Assembly: GCA_001871125.1 (NCBI GenBank)
Contig: MNXB01000120.1
Coordinates: 1-50,710 of the forward strand
Source of the DNA: Elusimicrobia bacterium CG1_02_37_114
GTDB lineage: Bacteria > Elusimicrobiota > Endomicrobiia > CG1-02-37-114
Direction of reading: 5' to 3'
DNA: 50,710 nt
Part shown: piece by piece, positions 8,289-16,035 of the stretch
Position numbering within the stretch: the first letter of the stretch is position 1
Layout of the letters: every line of letters begins with the position of its first letter
Translations under genes and position numbers: made by a program
Notes under the pieces: generated by a model
Seen by the model: the letters and a program-made list of their open reading frames with translations, nothing else
Told to the model about the DNA's origin: nothing
Database searches by the model: none

Positions 8289-9244
8289 TTTCTTTTTATT
8301 CTTTTAAATCCCGAACACTCTATCATTTTTAACTTACCGAATTTCTTTTCTACTTCATCCAGTAATAGATTTATACCGAGCGTATCGGACGGGATATGCC
8401 CGGCAATAACTACATTCAGATGATGCTTTTCCGCGCTTTTATAATGTTCTTCCGACATATGCATGCCGACAATTGTCCCTACTCCCGATATAGAAAGTTT
8501 CTCAAGTGCCTCAAGACTGCCTTCTGTCCCGCCTGTCATATCAACAAAAATCCTGCCTGTGCGTCTTTCTTTACTGCCCGTAAATATAACCGGTCCGCGC
8601 GAAGTTTTGATTGCCTCTCTGTATTCGGCAATGTCTTCTAATATATCCAATACCTTGCCGACAGTCTGTGGTTTTTGTTTATCAAAAAGTTTTTGTAAAT
8701 AATCAGTCACATAGTTATCCCCGGGAGTATGAGCTGACATAAAAGGTACTTTCAGCAATCTTGCTGCATCTACTGCCCGGGTATGGTTCTGTGGTAAAAC
8801 TTTTCTTGAAACCTCTTTGATTCTTGGTTCGGTTATGGCTTCCGCAATGTTTATCGGCACACCGAACCGGCTAAGAATATCTGACTGCATACCCATTACT
8901 TCATAGAACGTAGCGTACGCTCGCCCCTCGGGATGATGTGTAAGCGCTAAATCAATCTTTTGACCCTTACTGCGCAGGGAATCCACCAGTAATAACTCCG
9001 GTGTTTCAATATCAATACCGACAATTACTGAGATAATCTCCTCTTCCCCCGTGCCATAAAGTATACGTGAATCCGGATAGGGATTTTCAAGTTTTACCAG
9101 GTCGTATTTTTCTTTTTCTTCTTTATTGAGTTTGTCATATTTTTCTTTTTCTAATTTTAATGTTCTCTGGACAGACTCTTTCCCCCTGGGGTCTTTCTCA
9201 ATACCTTTCTCAATAATAAACTTATGAAGCTGTTTCAGATTCAA
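8264..9244 (-). CDS. NIF3-like (NGG1p-interacting factor 3) family protein
   Basis: A 326-residue member of the NIF3/DUF34 family of proteins with a dinuclear metal site; the biochemical role of the family is still debated. Typical pieces are VGIDIETPELLLVDS, DLALTHHPEG (metal-binding histidines), MSAHTPGDNYVTDYLQ and the C-terminal GMHMSEEHYKSAEKHHLNVV followed by GHIPSDTLGIN. The N-terminal 60 residues form a highly charged Lys/Glu helix not usual in the family. It is placed between rpsU and dnaG and overlaps dnaG by 25 bases. Confidence 0.8.
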   Translation of the reverse strand: MNLKQLHKFIIEKGIEKDPRGKESVQRTLKLEKEKYDKLNKEEKEKYDLVKLENPYPDSRILYGTGEEEIISVIVGIDIETPELLLVDSLRSKGQKIDLALTHHPEGRAYATFYEVMGMQSDILSRFGVPINIAEAITEPRIKEVSRKVLPQNHTRAVDAARLLKVPFMSAHTPGDNYVTDYLQKLFDKQKPQTVGKVLDILEDIAEYREAIKTSRGPVIFTGSKERRTGRIFVDMTGGTEGSLEALEKLSISGVGTIVGMHMSEEHYKSAEKHHLNVVIAGHIPSDTLGINLLLDEVEKKFGKLKMIECSGFKRIKRKCQSLKRP

Positions 9245-9261
9245 TTGTCGTCCCTCCCGGA

Positions 9262-9543
9262 TTAGTGATTATACGAGTTTCTGCTTCTACTGCTACCCTG
9301 TCTGCTCCTGCTGGTACCGCCACCGCTCCTGATGCCCCTGCTGATTCTGTTGTTCCTGATGTTCCTGCCTCTTTTTCTCAATCGCCGCAATTCCTGTAGT
9401 CTCTCTTTACGCACAACACTCGGTGGCTTGTAGAATTCGCGCCTTCTTATCTCCTGTAATAGACCATCCCTTTCACATTCGCGTTTGAATCTACGGAGCG
9501 CATCATTAATTGATTCGCCGTCTCGCACTCTTATTTTGACCAT
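9262..9543 (-). CDS. rpsU: Ribosomal protein bS21
   Basis: The small-subunit protein S21. The first 60 residues match the family ([34 protein letters not shown]). Most S21 proteins are 60-70 residues; this one is 93. The extra C-terminus is rich in Arg, Gly and Ser ([17 protein letters not shown]) and probably disordered and RNA-binding. GGCGGTG lies upstream of the ATG. It heads the rpsU-NIF3-dnaG-rpoD block. Confidence 0.93.
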   Translation of the reverse strand: MVKIRVRDGESINDALRRFKRECERDGLLQEIRRREFYKPPSVVRKERLQELRRLRKRGRNIRNNRISRGIRSGGGTSRSRQGSSRSRNSYNH

Positions 9544-9594
9544 GTTTTTATAAACACCGCCTTTCTATATATAAAATTATTTTCTCAAGAAATC

Positions 9595-9641
9595 GTCCAG
9601 TTAAAACTGGACGCTACTGTAGCGTCCATCTTCAGATGGAC
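9595..9641. repeat. REP pair (BIME-like double hairpin)
   Basis: Two hairpins, GTCCAGTT-AA-AACTGGAC (9595-9612) and GTCCATCT-TC-AGATGGAC (9624-9641), are separated by GCTAC-T-GTAGC. The GTAG/CTAC tetranucleotides face each other between two inverted hairpins, which is the layout of bacterial interspersed mosaic elements. The same layout with different stems is at 12151-12193. It lies in the HIT-rpsU gap. Confidence 0.8.
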
Positions 9642-9737
9642 GAGATATTTATAATTTCCTATACTTCAAGTAAAATCCTGAAGGATTAATTCCAGGGATT
9701 CCCCGATTTATCCGCAGGATTATCTTATTTATCGGGG
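9642..9737. repeat. Mosaic palindromic repeat block
   Basis: Directly after the REP pair come TTATAATTTCCTAT, the palindrome AATCCTGAAGGATT, AATTCCAGGGATT and the hairpin CCCCGA...TCGGGG (9701-9737) with the 21-nt loop insertion. The same order of modules occurs near 44271-44372, and the interrupted hairpin recurs at 975-1011. No gene is seen in 9544-9767. Confidence 0.75.
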
Positions 9738-9767
9738 ACGGATTGTTCTATAATTTCTTATAGAAAT

Positions 9768-10118
9768 TTATCCCGGTGGCCAGGAAAGTTTTCTGCCACC
9801 GATTAGATGAAAATGCAAATGTGCTACTGCCTGACCTGCATCAGGACCTGTATTTGCAACTATACGAAAGCCGCTCTGTGCAATAGACTCATCCTCAGCA
9901 ATCTTTTGCGAAATACGATGTATTTTCCCGATAATTTTCTCATCAGTTTCTATCAGTTCTTTAATAGAGGGGATATGTGTTTTGGGTATCAAAATTATAT
10001 GCACCGGTGCCTTTGGGTCAATATCCCTGAAAGCAATTATATCCTCATCCTCATAAACAATCTTTGACGGTATTTTATGCCGGGCAATCTTACAAAAAAT
10101 GCAGTCCTTATCAGCCAT
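9768..10118 (-). CDS. HIT family nucleotide-binding protein (HinT-like)
   Basis: A 116-residue histidine-triad protein; the family hydrolyses nucleoside phosphoramidates and AMP adducts. The HxHxHxx signature is HLHFHLIGG near residues 99-107. The N-terminal CIFCKIARHKIPSKIVYEDE holds the zinc-type CxxC of the HinT branch. Length is normal. A near-consensus promoter lies upstream at 10149-10177, so it can be transcribed on its own. Confidence 0.93.
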   Translation of the reverse strand: MADKDCIFCKIARHKIPSKIVYEDEDIIAFRDIDPKAPVHIILIPKTHIPSIKELIETDEKIIGKIHRISQKIAEDESIAQSGFRIVANTGPDAGQAVAHLHFHLIGGRKLSWPPG

Positions 10119-10148
10119 AACTAAACCTTCCTAAGCATATATCAAATA

Positions 10149-10177
10149 TATATAACTGAAAAATCAACTGTTGTCAA
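10149..10177 (-). promoter_or_regulatory. Sigma-70 promoter for the HIT gene
   Basis: On the minus strand TTGACA (10172-10177), a 17-base spacer and TATATA (10149-10154), with the start codon about 30 bases further on. Confidence 0.65.
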
Positions 10178-10211
10178 GGGTTTTTTAAAACTTGGTCGTA
10201 GACCTACTCGG

Positions 10212-10562
10212 TTATTTTATAGGCCCGTACTGGGATTCGTAAATTTTGATGGATTCAACAACAGTCCCGTAGAGTCTTTTTGCATTTATTGGAGAGAATA
10301 TTATTCTCGCAGACACTTTTGATTTGTCATCGTTCTGCATTTTGCTTCGCATAAAATCTATGATGAACTCCCCTTCGCGCCAGTTTGTATTTACAAAGTC
10401 TGATTTTTTTCCTACGGCAACAGTGTCATCTATAGCTGGCTTTAATTTTCTCTCTTCCTGTAGAATCTTTTCCTTTTTTGATATTATTCTTACCTGCTCA
10501 GTGGTAGAATCAATCCTGGTGTATAGTCTGCTTTTCCTGCGATAACTTTTAAATTTACTCAT
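10212..10562 (-). CDS. DUF3467 family protein
   Basis: A 116-residue protein whose C-terminal 70 residues match the DUF3467 pattern: a short FVNTNW...EFIIDF beta segment, then SARIIFSPINAKRLYGTVVE and IKIYESQYGPIK. The N-terminal 45 residues are basic and low in hydrophobics. The family is widespread in anaerobes, is of unknown function, and is often found near energy metabolism or sulfur genes; none is adjacent here. AAGGTG precedes the ATG. The family call rests on recall of the conserved pattern. Confidence 0.7.
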   Translation of the reverse strand: MSKFKSYRRKSRLYTRIDSTTEQVRIISKKEKILQEERKLKPAIDDTVAVGKKSDFVNTNWREGEFIIDFMRSKMQNDDKSKVSARIIFSPINAKRLYGTVVESIKIYESQYGPIK

Positions 10563-10593
10563 TTCACCTTACCCTAAAGCGGGTAAACAATAA

Positions 10594-10650
10594 AAGCGGT
10601 ATAACACCCTAAATTCTCCGCAGGATTATCTATTTTATGTTATACCGCTT
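10594..10650. terminator. Long-stem hairpin, likely terminator, with repeat inserted in the loop
   Basis: AAGCGGTATAACA (10594-10606) and TGTTATACCGCTT (10638-10650) are perfect 13-bp arms. The 31-base loop holds TCCGCAGGATTATCT, the dispersed repeat core. It lies between the small membrane protein gene and the DUF3467 gene. No clear T-run follows, so terminator function is inferred from position and stem strength. Confidence 0.5.
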
Positions 10651-10675
10651 CAGAGATTTTCAAGAGCAGACTTTC

Positions 10676-10906
10676 TTATTTCTTCTCTACTTCTTTTTTC
10701 TTTTCTTCTTCTAATTTCTTGGCTTCAATTGAATCTTTTATAGTCGTAATACCCGCTATCACAGCAAGAAGTCCGCCTCCGATTAAGCACAGAGGCACCG
10801 AACCCCTGATTACTGTCCAAATGTGCGGACCCCAAAATCTTATAGGCCCACCGATTAACATTACACCGACAACAGCCACAATTATACCTACAATCAATGC
10901 TAACAT
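10676..10906 (-). CDS. Small membrane protein, two transmembrane segments
   Basis: A 76-residue protein with two hydrophobic segments (about residues 1-20 and 36-54) separated by a short WGPHIWTVIRG loop. A Lys/Glu-rich tail (KKLEEEKKKEVEKK) is probably cytoplasmic. AGGAGGTG is placed ideally before the ATG, the best Shine-Dalgarno in this region, so it is probably a real and well-translated gene. The function is not recognised. Confidence 0.7.
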   Translation of the reverse strand: MLALIVGIIVAVVGVMLIGGPIRFWGPHIWTVIRGSVPLCLIGGGLLAVIAGITTIKDSIEAKKLEEEKKKEVEKK

Positions 10907-10934
10907 TTCTTTTCACCTCCTCATATAAAAATTT

Positions 10935-12101
10935 TTAAACTAGGCCTGAGTATTCAACAACCACCTGCTTAAGTATTTCTGCTCCTGTTTCAAGACACCT
11001 TTCGTCAATATCAAACTTAGGATGATGCCAGGAAAATTCATTGCGTCTACCGGCTCTCTTGGAGCCGATATATAAAAAACAGCCGGGAACAGAACGTAAA
11101 TATTCAGCAAAATCTTCACCGCCCATTGAGGGTTTATCAATAAATTTTATTTTACTCTTACCAACGACCTTTTCTCCGGCACGGGCACAAATATCCAGAA
11201 TCTTTTTATCATTCCTCAAGGGACATCCTAAAACCTCATATTGCATTTTAAGTTTAAGATAATGCATCCTTATTATACCATAGATAAAATTTTTAATCAA
11301 CCCCGGCATTTGCTTATGAAGTCCTTCATTCAGTGTCCGCACTGTCCCTGTCAATGTAACCTTCTCCGGAAGGACATTAAACCTTGTCCCGCCATTTATA
11401 CTGCCGACACTTATAACAACCGGTTCAGTAGGGTCAATTTTACGCGAAACCAATGTCTGTAATGACCGGACTATTTCCGATGCAACTAATATGGTATCTT
11501 TACCTTTATGGGGGTATGCCGCATGTCCGCCACCGCCAAAAATTTCTACTGTAAATTTATCCACCGACGCCATCATTTCACCATATTTTATACCCAAAGA
11601 ACCTGCTGGTAACTCGGAATTAACATGAATACCTACTATCGCTTTTACATCTGGATTTCTTAATACACCGCTCTTAATCATTTCTGATGCGCCACCCGCA
11701 GATTCTTCGTTCGGCTGGAATATAAATTTAACGCATCCGTTAATCTCTTTTTCAATCTTTTTCAGTAACAGTGCAGCGCCAAGTACAATAGTCGTATTTG
11801 CATCATGGCCACAAGCATGCATTATTCCTTTCCTGCAGGAACTATAAGACTTTCCCGTCTGTTCCTCAACCGGCAATGCGTCAATGTCAGCACGCAAGGC
11901 AATAGTCCTGCCTGACTCTGCCCCTGGGTAAGGGGCCAATATACCTACAACTCCTGTCTTATTTATTTTCTTAGTTTTTATACCCGCAGAGTTTAATATA
12001 GAGGTAATATATTCAGATGTCCTGAATTCCTGATTACCCAGTTCAGGATATTTATGTATGTGCCTGCGTATATGTATCAGTTTTTTTTGTAGGCTTGTCA
12101 T
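10935..12101 (-). CDS. M20 family amidohydrolase (N-acyl-amino-acid/hippurate hydrolase type)
   Basis: A 388-residue zinc amidohydrolase, M20D branch, which removes acyl groups from amino acids or related amides. Metal-site motifs are HACGHDAN (near 93-100), PNEESAGGA (near 132-140, catalytic Glu) and GGEDFAEYL near 327-335. RHIHKYPELGNQE at the N-terminus is typical of this branch. A dimerisation domain lies between. Length is normal. The substrate cannot be told. The gene is preceded by a REP pair and AT-rich sequence holding TATAAT and TATACT-like boxes. Confidence 0.9.
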   Translation of the reverse strand: MTSLQKKLIHIRRHIHKYPELGNQEFRTSEYITSILNSAGIKTKKINKTGVVGILAPYPGAESGRTIALRADIDALPVEEQTGKSYSSCRKGIMHACGHDANTTIVLGAALLLKKIEKEINGCVKFIFQPNEESAGGASEMIKSGVLRNPDVKAIVGIHVNSELPAGSLGIKYGEMMASVDKFTVEIFGGGGHAAYPHKGKDTILVASEIVRSLQTLVSRKIDPTEPVVISVGSINGGTRFNVLPEKVTLTGTVRTLNEGLHKQMPGLIKNFIYGIIRMHYLKLKMQYEVLGCPLRNDKKILDICARAGEKVVGKSKIKFIDKPSMGGEDFAEYLRSVPGCFLYIGSKRAGRRNEFSWHHPKFDIDERCLETGAEILKQVVVEYSGLV

Positions 12102-12150
12102 AATTTGACTTTTTTAAAGTATACAGGGAAATTATAAATATCTGATAATA

Positions 12151-12193
12151 GTCCGAATTCGGACGCTACAGTAGCGTCCCGATTTATCGGGAC
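12151..12193. repeat. REP pair (BIME-like) overlapping the nnrD stop
   Basis: Hairpin GTCCGAATTCGGAC (12151-12164), then GCTAC-A-GTAGC (12165-12175), then hairpin GTCCCGAT-TT-ATCGGGAC (12176-12193). It has the same architecture as 9595-9641 but different stem sequences. The nnrD stop codon (12184-12186) lies in the loop of the second hairpin, so the repeat encodes the last codons of nnrD. Confidence 0.85.
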
Positions 12194-13077
12194 GATTTCT
12201 TTATAGCTTCAGGGATTTTCTCTATTATATCACCTGCAGTCATACTGATTTGCGTCTTGTCTTTTTCTGCCAGGTCACCCGCCAGCCCGTGTAAATATAC
12301 CGCAACTACTGCAGAATATAACAAATGTCCTTTGATTTGTCCTGCGAATGCTGCGAGCATACCTGTTAAAACATCACCGCTTCCGCCTGTCGCCATACCG
12401 GGATTACCGGTGGGATTTATATAGACTTTTTTACCATCGGTAATAACGGTATTATGTCCCTTAAGTACGCATACGACACTATTTTCTTCAGCAAATTTCT
12501 TTGCTGTTTCAGACCTCTTCTGTTGAATTTTTGAAACAGGAAGATTTATTAACCTGCCCATCTCGCCTGGATGTGGAGTAATTACAATTTCTGACTTATA
12601 ATTTCTCAATAAGGAATACGTCTTCTGTCCCGCCAGAGCATTTATTCCATCTGCATCCAGTACAAGCGGTAAGTTCATATTCTTTAAAATTTTCTTTACC
12701 AGTTCTTTTGTAGAAGGCTGTGTTGATAGACCCGGCCCGATGGCAAGTACACCCACTTTTCTTCTCTCAATATATCTTTCTATCTCCTGGTAACAGGAGA
12801 CACTTAAACTACCCGAACCGGTTTCTTTCAGAGATAAGGTCATCGCTTCCGGTTGTACTCTTTTTGCGATTATCGGCTGCTGACTGGCCGGTGTCCCGAC
12901 TGTTACAAGTCCGGCACCTGTCCGTAATGCAGCATAACTGCACAGCAACGTTGCGCCGGTCATACCGCGTGAACCTGCAAGGAATAATATATGACCAAAA
13001 TCTCCCTTGTGAGAGCAGATTTTTCTGACGGGAAGTAAACTCTTAACAATTTCTCTGGTAGTAATCATCTCAGGCAA
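12184..13077 (-). CDS. nnrD: ADP-dependent (S)-NAD(P)H-hydrate dehydratase
   Basis: Repairs hydrated NADH/NADPH by ADP-dependent dehydration. This 297-residue protein is the stand-alone kinase-like domain (YjeF C-terminal type). It has GHILFLAGSRGMTGA near the N-terminus, VLDADGINALAG, VITPHPGEMGRLI and GNPGMATGGSGDVLTGMLAA. The NnrE epimerase half, often fused, is absent here. Its last residues and TAA are encoded by the REP hairpin at 12176-12193, so the original C-terminus may have been altered. acpS, its usual neighbour, is separated from it by an inserted ATPase gene. Confidence 0.92.
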   Translation of the reverse strand: MPEMITTREIVKSLLPVRKICSHKGDFGHILFLAGSRGMTGATLLCSYAALRTGAGLVTVGTPASQQPIIAKRVQPEAMTLSLKETGSGSLSVSCYQEIERYIERRKVGVLAIGPGLSTQPSTKELVKKILKNMNLPLVLDADGINALAGQKTYSLLRNYKSEIVITPHPGEMGRLINLPVSKIQQKRSETAKKFAEENSVVCVLKGHNTVITDGKKVYINPTGNPGMATGGSGDVLTGMLAAFAGQIKGHLLYSAVVAVYLHGLAGDLAEKDKTQISMTAGDIIEKIPEAIKKSSR

Positions 13078-13159
13078 TAAAATTAATTTTGGTGACAGCC
13101 TTTACTTATTTACTTTTCTACGTTCCACGTTTTGAGCATCAGAAATATCAGAACCGTCC

Positions 13160-14284
13160 CTATACTTTCCTAATCCATTCTTTAAACCAAATGTCAGAAA
13201 AAACATATTCATCGTTTTCCTTTTCAAGAATTTCTTTACCCTGTAAAAGTTTAACACCTTTTTGAACTGTAGCAGGAGTTAGTTTGCACTGGGTTAAAAA
13301 ATTAGTTGAAAATATATTCTTTCCTCCGACTACAGACACCATCTGGAGTATTTGTTTTTGTGGAAGTGTCAATAAGTCCCACCAACCCGCATAAAGGGGA
13401 CTCTGTTTGCACACAATTGATGTAATTGCCTGTTCTACTTTTTTTCTATTCACTGTTTTGTCATTCAGAGATAAATCCCACACTTCATAACAAAGATACT
13501 GAATATAGTAAGGTGTATTTTCTGCACATTCAATAATAAAATCAATTGTCTCTGGAATAAATTTAAAACCTGCCTTCTGAAAGTTTTTCTTAATATAAGT
13601 AGTCCAATGCTCTTTATATATTTTCTCCAGAAAATACACCGGACCCATTTTATAAAATGCCCGCTCTTTTGATGAAATCATTTCCTGCATTAAACTTTTT
13701 TTTGAGCCAGAAAATAGGTATCCAATACCCTTATGTGTTTGAATCACTGAGCGGATCTGTTTTTCCATACTTATTCCACCGAGATTTAATATTTCCTGGA
13801 ATTCATCATAAATAACTATAAAAGACTTGTGACTCTTCTTGCTGATTTTATATGGTAAGTTGTACAAATGCATCAAAGTATTGTTTATTTCTTCTTTTTT
13901 TTCTTTCACATCTATTGTTACAGAAAAATTTCCGTCCGGCTCTACTGAAAATACAGGTCTTAAACGTGGAATTACTTCTCTAATGAATCTCCAGATGTTA
14001 TCCAATTTGGTCTCCTGCGCTTCAGCATAGGCCCGTGACAAAACCACTGCCATCTGTTCAAGTGATGCTGCACCATACAGGTCAATAAAAGCAACTAAAT
14101 ATCCTTTTCTTTTGAGTTTATCTATTATTGTCCTTATTAAAGAAGTTTTTCCGTATCTGCGAGGCGAAATAAGAAAACATTTCAAACCATTTCCCATGTC
14201 CCGGAGGAGTTTTTTCGTTTCATCTTCTCTATCAATAAAATTACTGCCACTTACTATTTCTCCGTACTTAAAAGGATTTAGCAT
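13160..14284 (-). CDS. Orphan AAA-type ATPase (archaeal-ATPase-like)
   Basis: A 374-residue P-loop ATPase of the archaeal/orphan type. FIDREDETKKLLRDM is followed by the nucleotide loop LISPRRYGKTSLIRT (the usual first Gly is replaced by Ser), a Walker B-like FIVIYDEFQEI near residues 158-168, and a C-terminal winged-helix-like region. These genes move frequently and their role is unknown; nuclease- or toxin-linked functions have been suggested. It interrupts the acpS-nnrD pair. A near-perfect promoter with overlapping direct and inverted repeats lies directly upstream (14303-14346). Confidence 0.8.
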   Translation of the reverse strand: MLNPFKYGEIVSGSNFIDREDETKKLLRDMGNGLKCFLISPRRYGKTSLIRTIIDKLKRKGYLVAFIDLYGAASLEQMAVVLSRAYAEAQETKLDNIWRFIREVIPRLRPVFSVEPDGNFSVTIDVKEKKEEINNTLMHLYNLPYKISKKSHKSFIVIYDEFQEILNLGGISMEKQIRSVIQTHKGIGYLFSGSKKSLMQEMISSKERAFYKMGPVYFLEKIYKEHWTTYIKKNFQKAGFKFIPETIDFIIECAENTPYYIQYLCYEVWDLSLNDKTVNRKKVEQAITSIVCKQSPLYAGWWDLLTLPQKQILQMVSVVGGKNIFSTNFLTQCKLTPATVQKGVKLLQGKEILEKENDEYVFSDIWFKEWIRKV

Positions 14285-14302
14285 TGTATTTTATCTTTCT
14301 AT

Positions 14303-14346
14303 ATTATACCTAAAGGTATTATACTAAAAGGTATAATAATTGTCAA
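14303..14346 (-). promoter_or_regulatory. Consensus promoter with overlapping operator-like repeats
   Basis: On the minus strand TTGACA (14341-14346), 17 bases, TATAAT (14318-14323). Overlapping it are two direct 15-bp units, ATTATACCTAAAGGT (14303-14317) and ATTATACTAAAAGGT (14318-14332), followed by ATAAT. The second unit forms an inverted repeat ATTATAC/GTATAAT (14318-14337). A repressor bound here would block the promoter. Confidence 0.65.
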
Positions 14347-14361
14347 GCGTTAAGTAATCAT

Positions 14362-14700
14362 CTAATATTTGACTGCAACAGCAGCAGCAAAATCTTTGGT
14401 ATGCGATAGAGACACTGAAATTCTCTTTTGCAGACGTCTGTATTTGGGGGGTAATACCGCCTCTGGTTTGCCGTCGGGAGAGTTTATTATGTTTATATCT
14501 TTATGGGTCAGCTTCTTTTCTCCCACTGCTTTCCATATCGCTTCCTTTGCTGCAAACCGTACCGCATAATGCTGTCCGGGATTAAATTTCCTGCTGCAAT
14601 AGGATACTTCTTCAGTGGAAAAGACTTTATTCAAAAACCTTTTGTTCCTTATAAGTTTTTTTATACGGCTTATTTCTATTATGTCAATTCCAACATTCAT
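14362..14700 (-). CDS. acpS: Holo-[acyl-carrier-protein] synthase
   Basis: Transfers the 4'-phosphopantetheine arm of CoA to acyl carrier protein. A 112-residue protein with the two family motifs: VGIDIIEISRIK (metal-binding Asp) and AVRFAAKEAIWKAVG (catalytic Glu/Lys region). It ends with VSLSHTKDFAAAVAV. Length is slightly under the usual 120. The genes on both sides are orphan ATPases, which appear to have been inserted beside it. Confidence 0.95.
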   Translation of the reverse strand: MNVGIDIIEISRIKKLIRNKRFLNKVFSTEEVSYCSRKFNPGQHYAVRFAAKEAIWKAVGEKKLTHKDINIINSPDGKPEAVLPPKYRRLQKRISVSLSHTKDFAAAVAVKY

Positions 14701-14774
14701 ACCCGTTGTTCAACCTATCAGGATTCAAACCTTTTTCATTTGAACCCCAAAATCACAGAAATCACAAAAAAGTC

Positions 14775-15938
14775 TCAAATTTGTGATTTCTGTGATTTTC
14801 TTTGTAAATACTCCCATAACAATCTATCAGGAATAATATACTCGCCCCGTCGTTGCACTTCCAATATTCCCTTGTCAACTAATCTGCGAAGATATTCATT
14901 TATACTTTTGATATTAACTCTACGGTTAATCTCATTTATTTTATTGTTTCCGAATAATTTCAATCTTTTAACAATCTTGATTTCGTTCTCACTTAAACCT
15001 TCAACCATTCCTTCATAAACTGTGTTCCCCAAATAGAACAACGCTTCTTCAAATCCTTTTTCCCATTCTTTGTCTGTTACTTTGCCATTCTTTTCATTAT
15101 CATAAAGAGCACTACCAATTGCATGTATCTGGAAAAGGTGACCATCAGTATATTTGAATATTTTATCTTTTACAGAATCAGCGAAAGTGACACCTGTATT
15201 TTCTAAAATAGCGTCTATCAGTTTAATAGTGTCTTCTTTATCAAAATTTATTAATTCCACTCTTGGTATAAAGAACCGGCCTATAGGATGGTTCATCTTA
15301 ATAAATGGTTTCCAGCCTTCAATTGTTGAACTAAAAATAAATAGAATTTTCGTTTCATCTATAATCTTTTTGTCTGAAAGAACATTTTTTAAAGTTGTAA
15401 AAACCCTTTGTGCTTTTGAATAATTCTGTACATCATCAATTAGTACCACTAACAAATCTGTATATTTAGCAATATCTTTCCAAATGCTTATTAGTCCATC
15501 CATAAGAAATATTTGAGAATCAATAAATTTATCCTTATCAACCTGAAATGAGATATTAAAACCAGAACCCAATACCTGAATTCCAAATCCTTTAATTAAC
15601 TTAAATAATTTACTGTCCTTCTCTGATAACTTAAACGGAATATTTCTTACCATTGATTGAATTATATGTGTACTTATTTCCATATCAGTTATGTTCTCTG
15701 TTAGTTCTTTAGCAAGAAAATAACAACTGGCACATTTTTGCTCTTGAGCAAGCAATTTGAAATATCTTAATAAACTTGTTTTACCAGATCCCCATACACC
15801 ATTAATAATATAATGATTGATATTCCCTTGTCTGGCTTCATTAATTCTTTTAAGAAAAAATTCTATTTCTTTATCTCTGTTAACAAAAACTTTTGGTTCT
15901 AATCCTGACTTTGGTGTAAAAGGATTTGGTTTTATCAT
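14775..15938 (-). CDS. Orphan P-loop ATPase
   Basis: A 387-residue ATPase. VNRDKEIEFFLKRI and the Walker A IINGVWGSGKTSLLRYF are near residues 17-57. The Walker B-like LLVVLIDDVQNY is near 160-171, and the C-terminus is winged-helix-like (INEYLRRLVDKGILEVQRRG). It belongs with the AAA_16/archaeal ATPase-type orphans rather than replication or protease ATPases. It sits between rpsI and acpS, breaking an otherwise housekeeping run. The gap upstream holds a REP-like palindrome and two direct repeats. The specific role is unknown. Confidence 0.75.
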   Translation of the reverse strand: MIKPNPFTPKSGLEPKVFVNRDKEIEFFLKRINEARQGNINHYIINGVWGSGKTSLLRYFKLLAQEQKCASCYFLAKELTENITDMEISTHIIQSMVRNIPFKLSEKDSKLFKLIKGFGIQVLGSGFNISFQVDKDKFIDSQIFLMDGLISIWKDIAKYTDLLVVLIDDVQNYSKAQRVFTTLKNVLSDKKIIDETKILFIFSSTIEGWKPFIKMNHPIGRFFIPRVELINFDKEDTIKLIDAILENTGVTFADSVKDKIFKYTDGHLFQIHAIGSALYDNEKNGKVTDKEWEKGFEEALFYLGNTVYEGMVEGLSENEIKIVKRLKLFGNNKINEINRRVNIKSINEYLRRLVDKGILEVQRRGEYIIPDRLLWEYLQRKSQKSQI

Positions 15939-15948
15939 TTTTTTATTC

Positions 15949-16015
15949 GCTACTTCAAGTCACATAGTAATGCGACCGCTACAAAGATACTTTTATAATT
16001 TACTTCAAGTGACAT
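15949..16015. repeat. REP-like hairpin and direct repeats between rpsI and the ATPase
   Basis: Two near-identical 15-mers, TACTTCAAGTCACAT (15951-15965) and TACTTCAAGTGACAT (16001-16015). Between them GTCaCAT-AGTA-ATGcGAC (15959-15976) forms an imperfect hairpin followed by CGCTAC, as in the other REP-like units. The TTATAATTTACTTCAAGT module is shared with 9649-9672. Confidence 0.55.
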
Positions 16016-16035
16016 GAAGGAATATTGGATATCTT

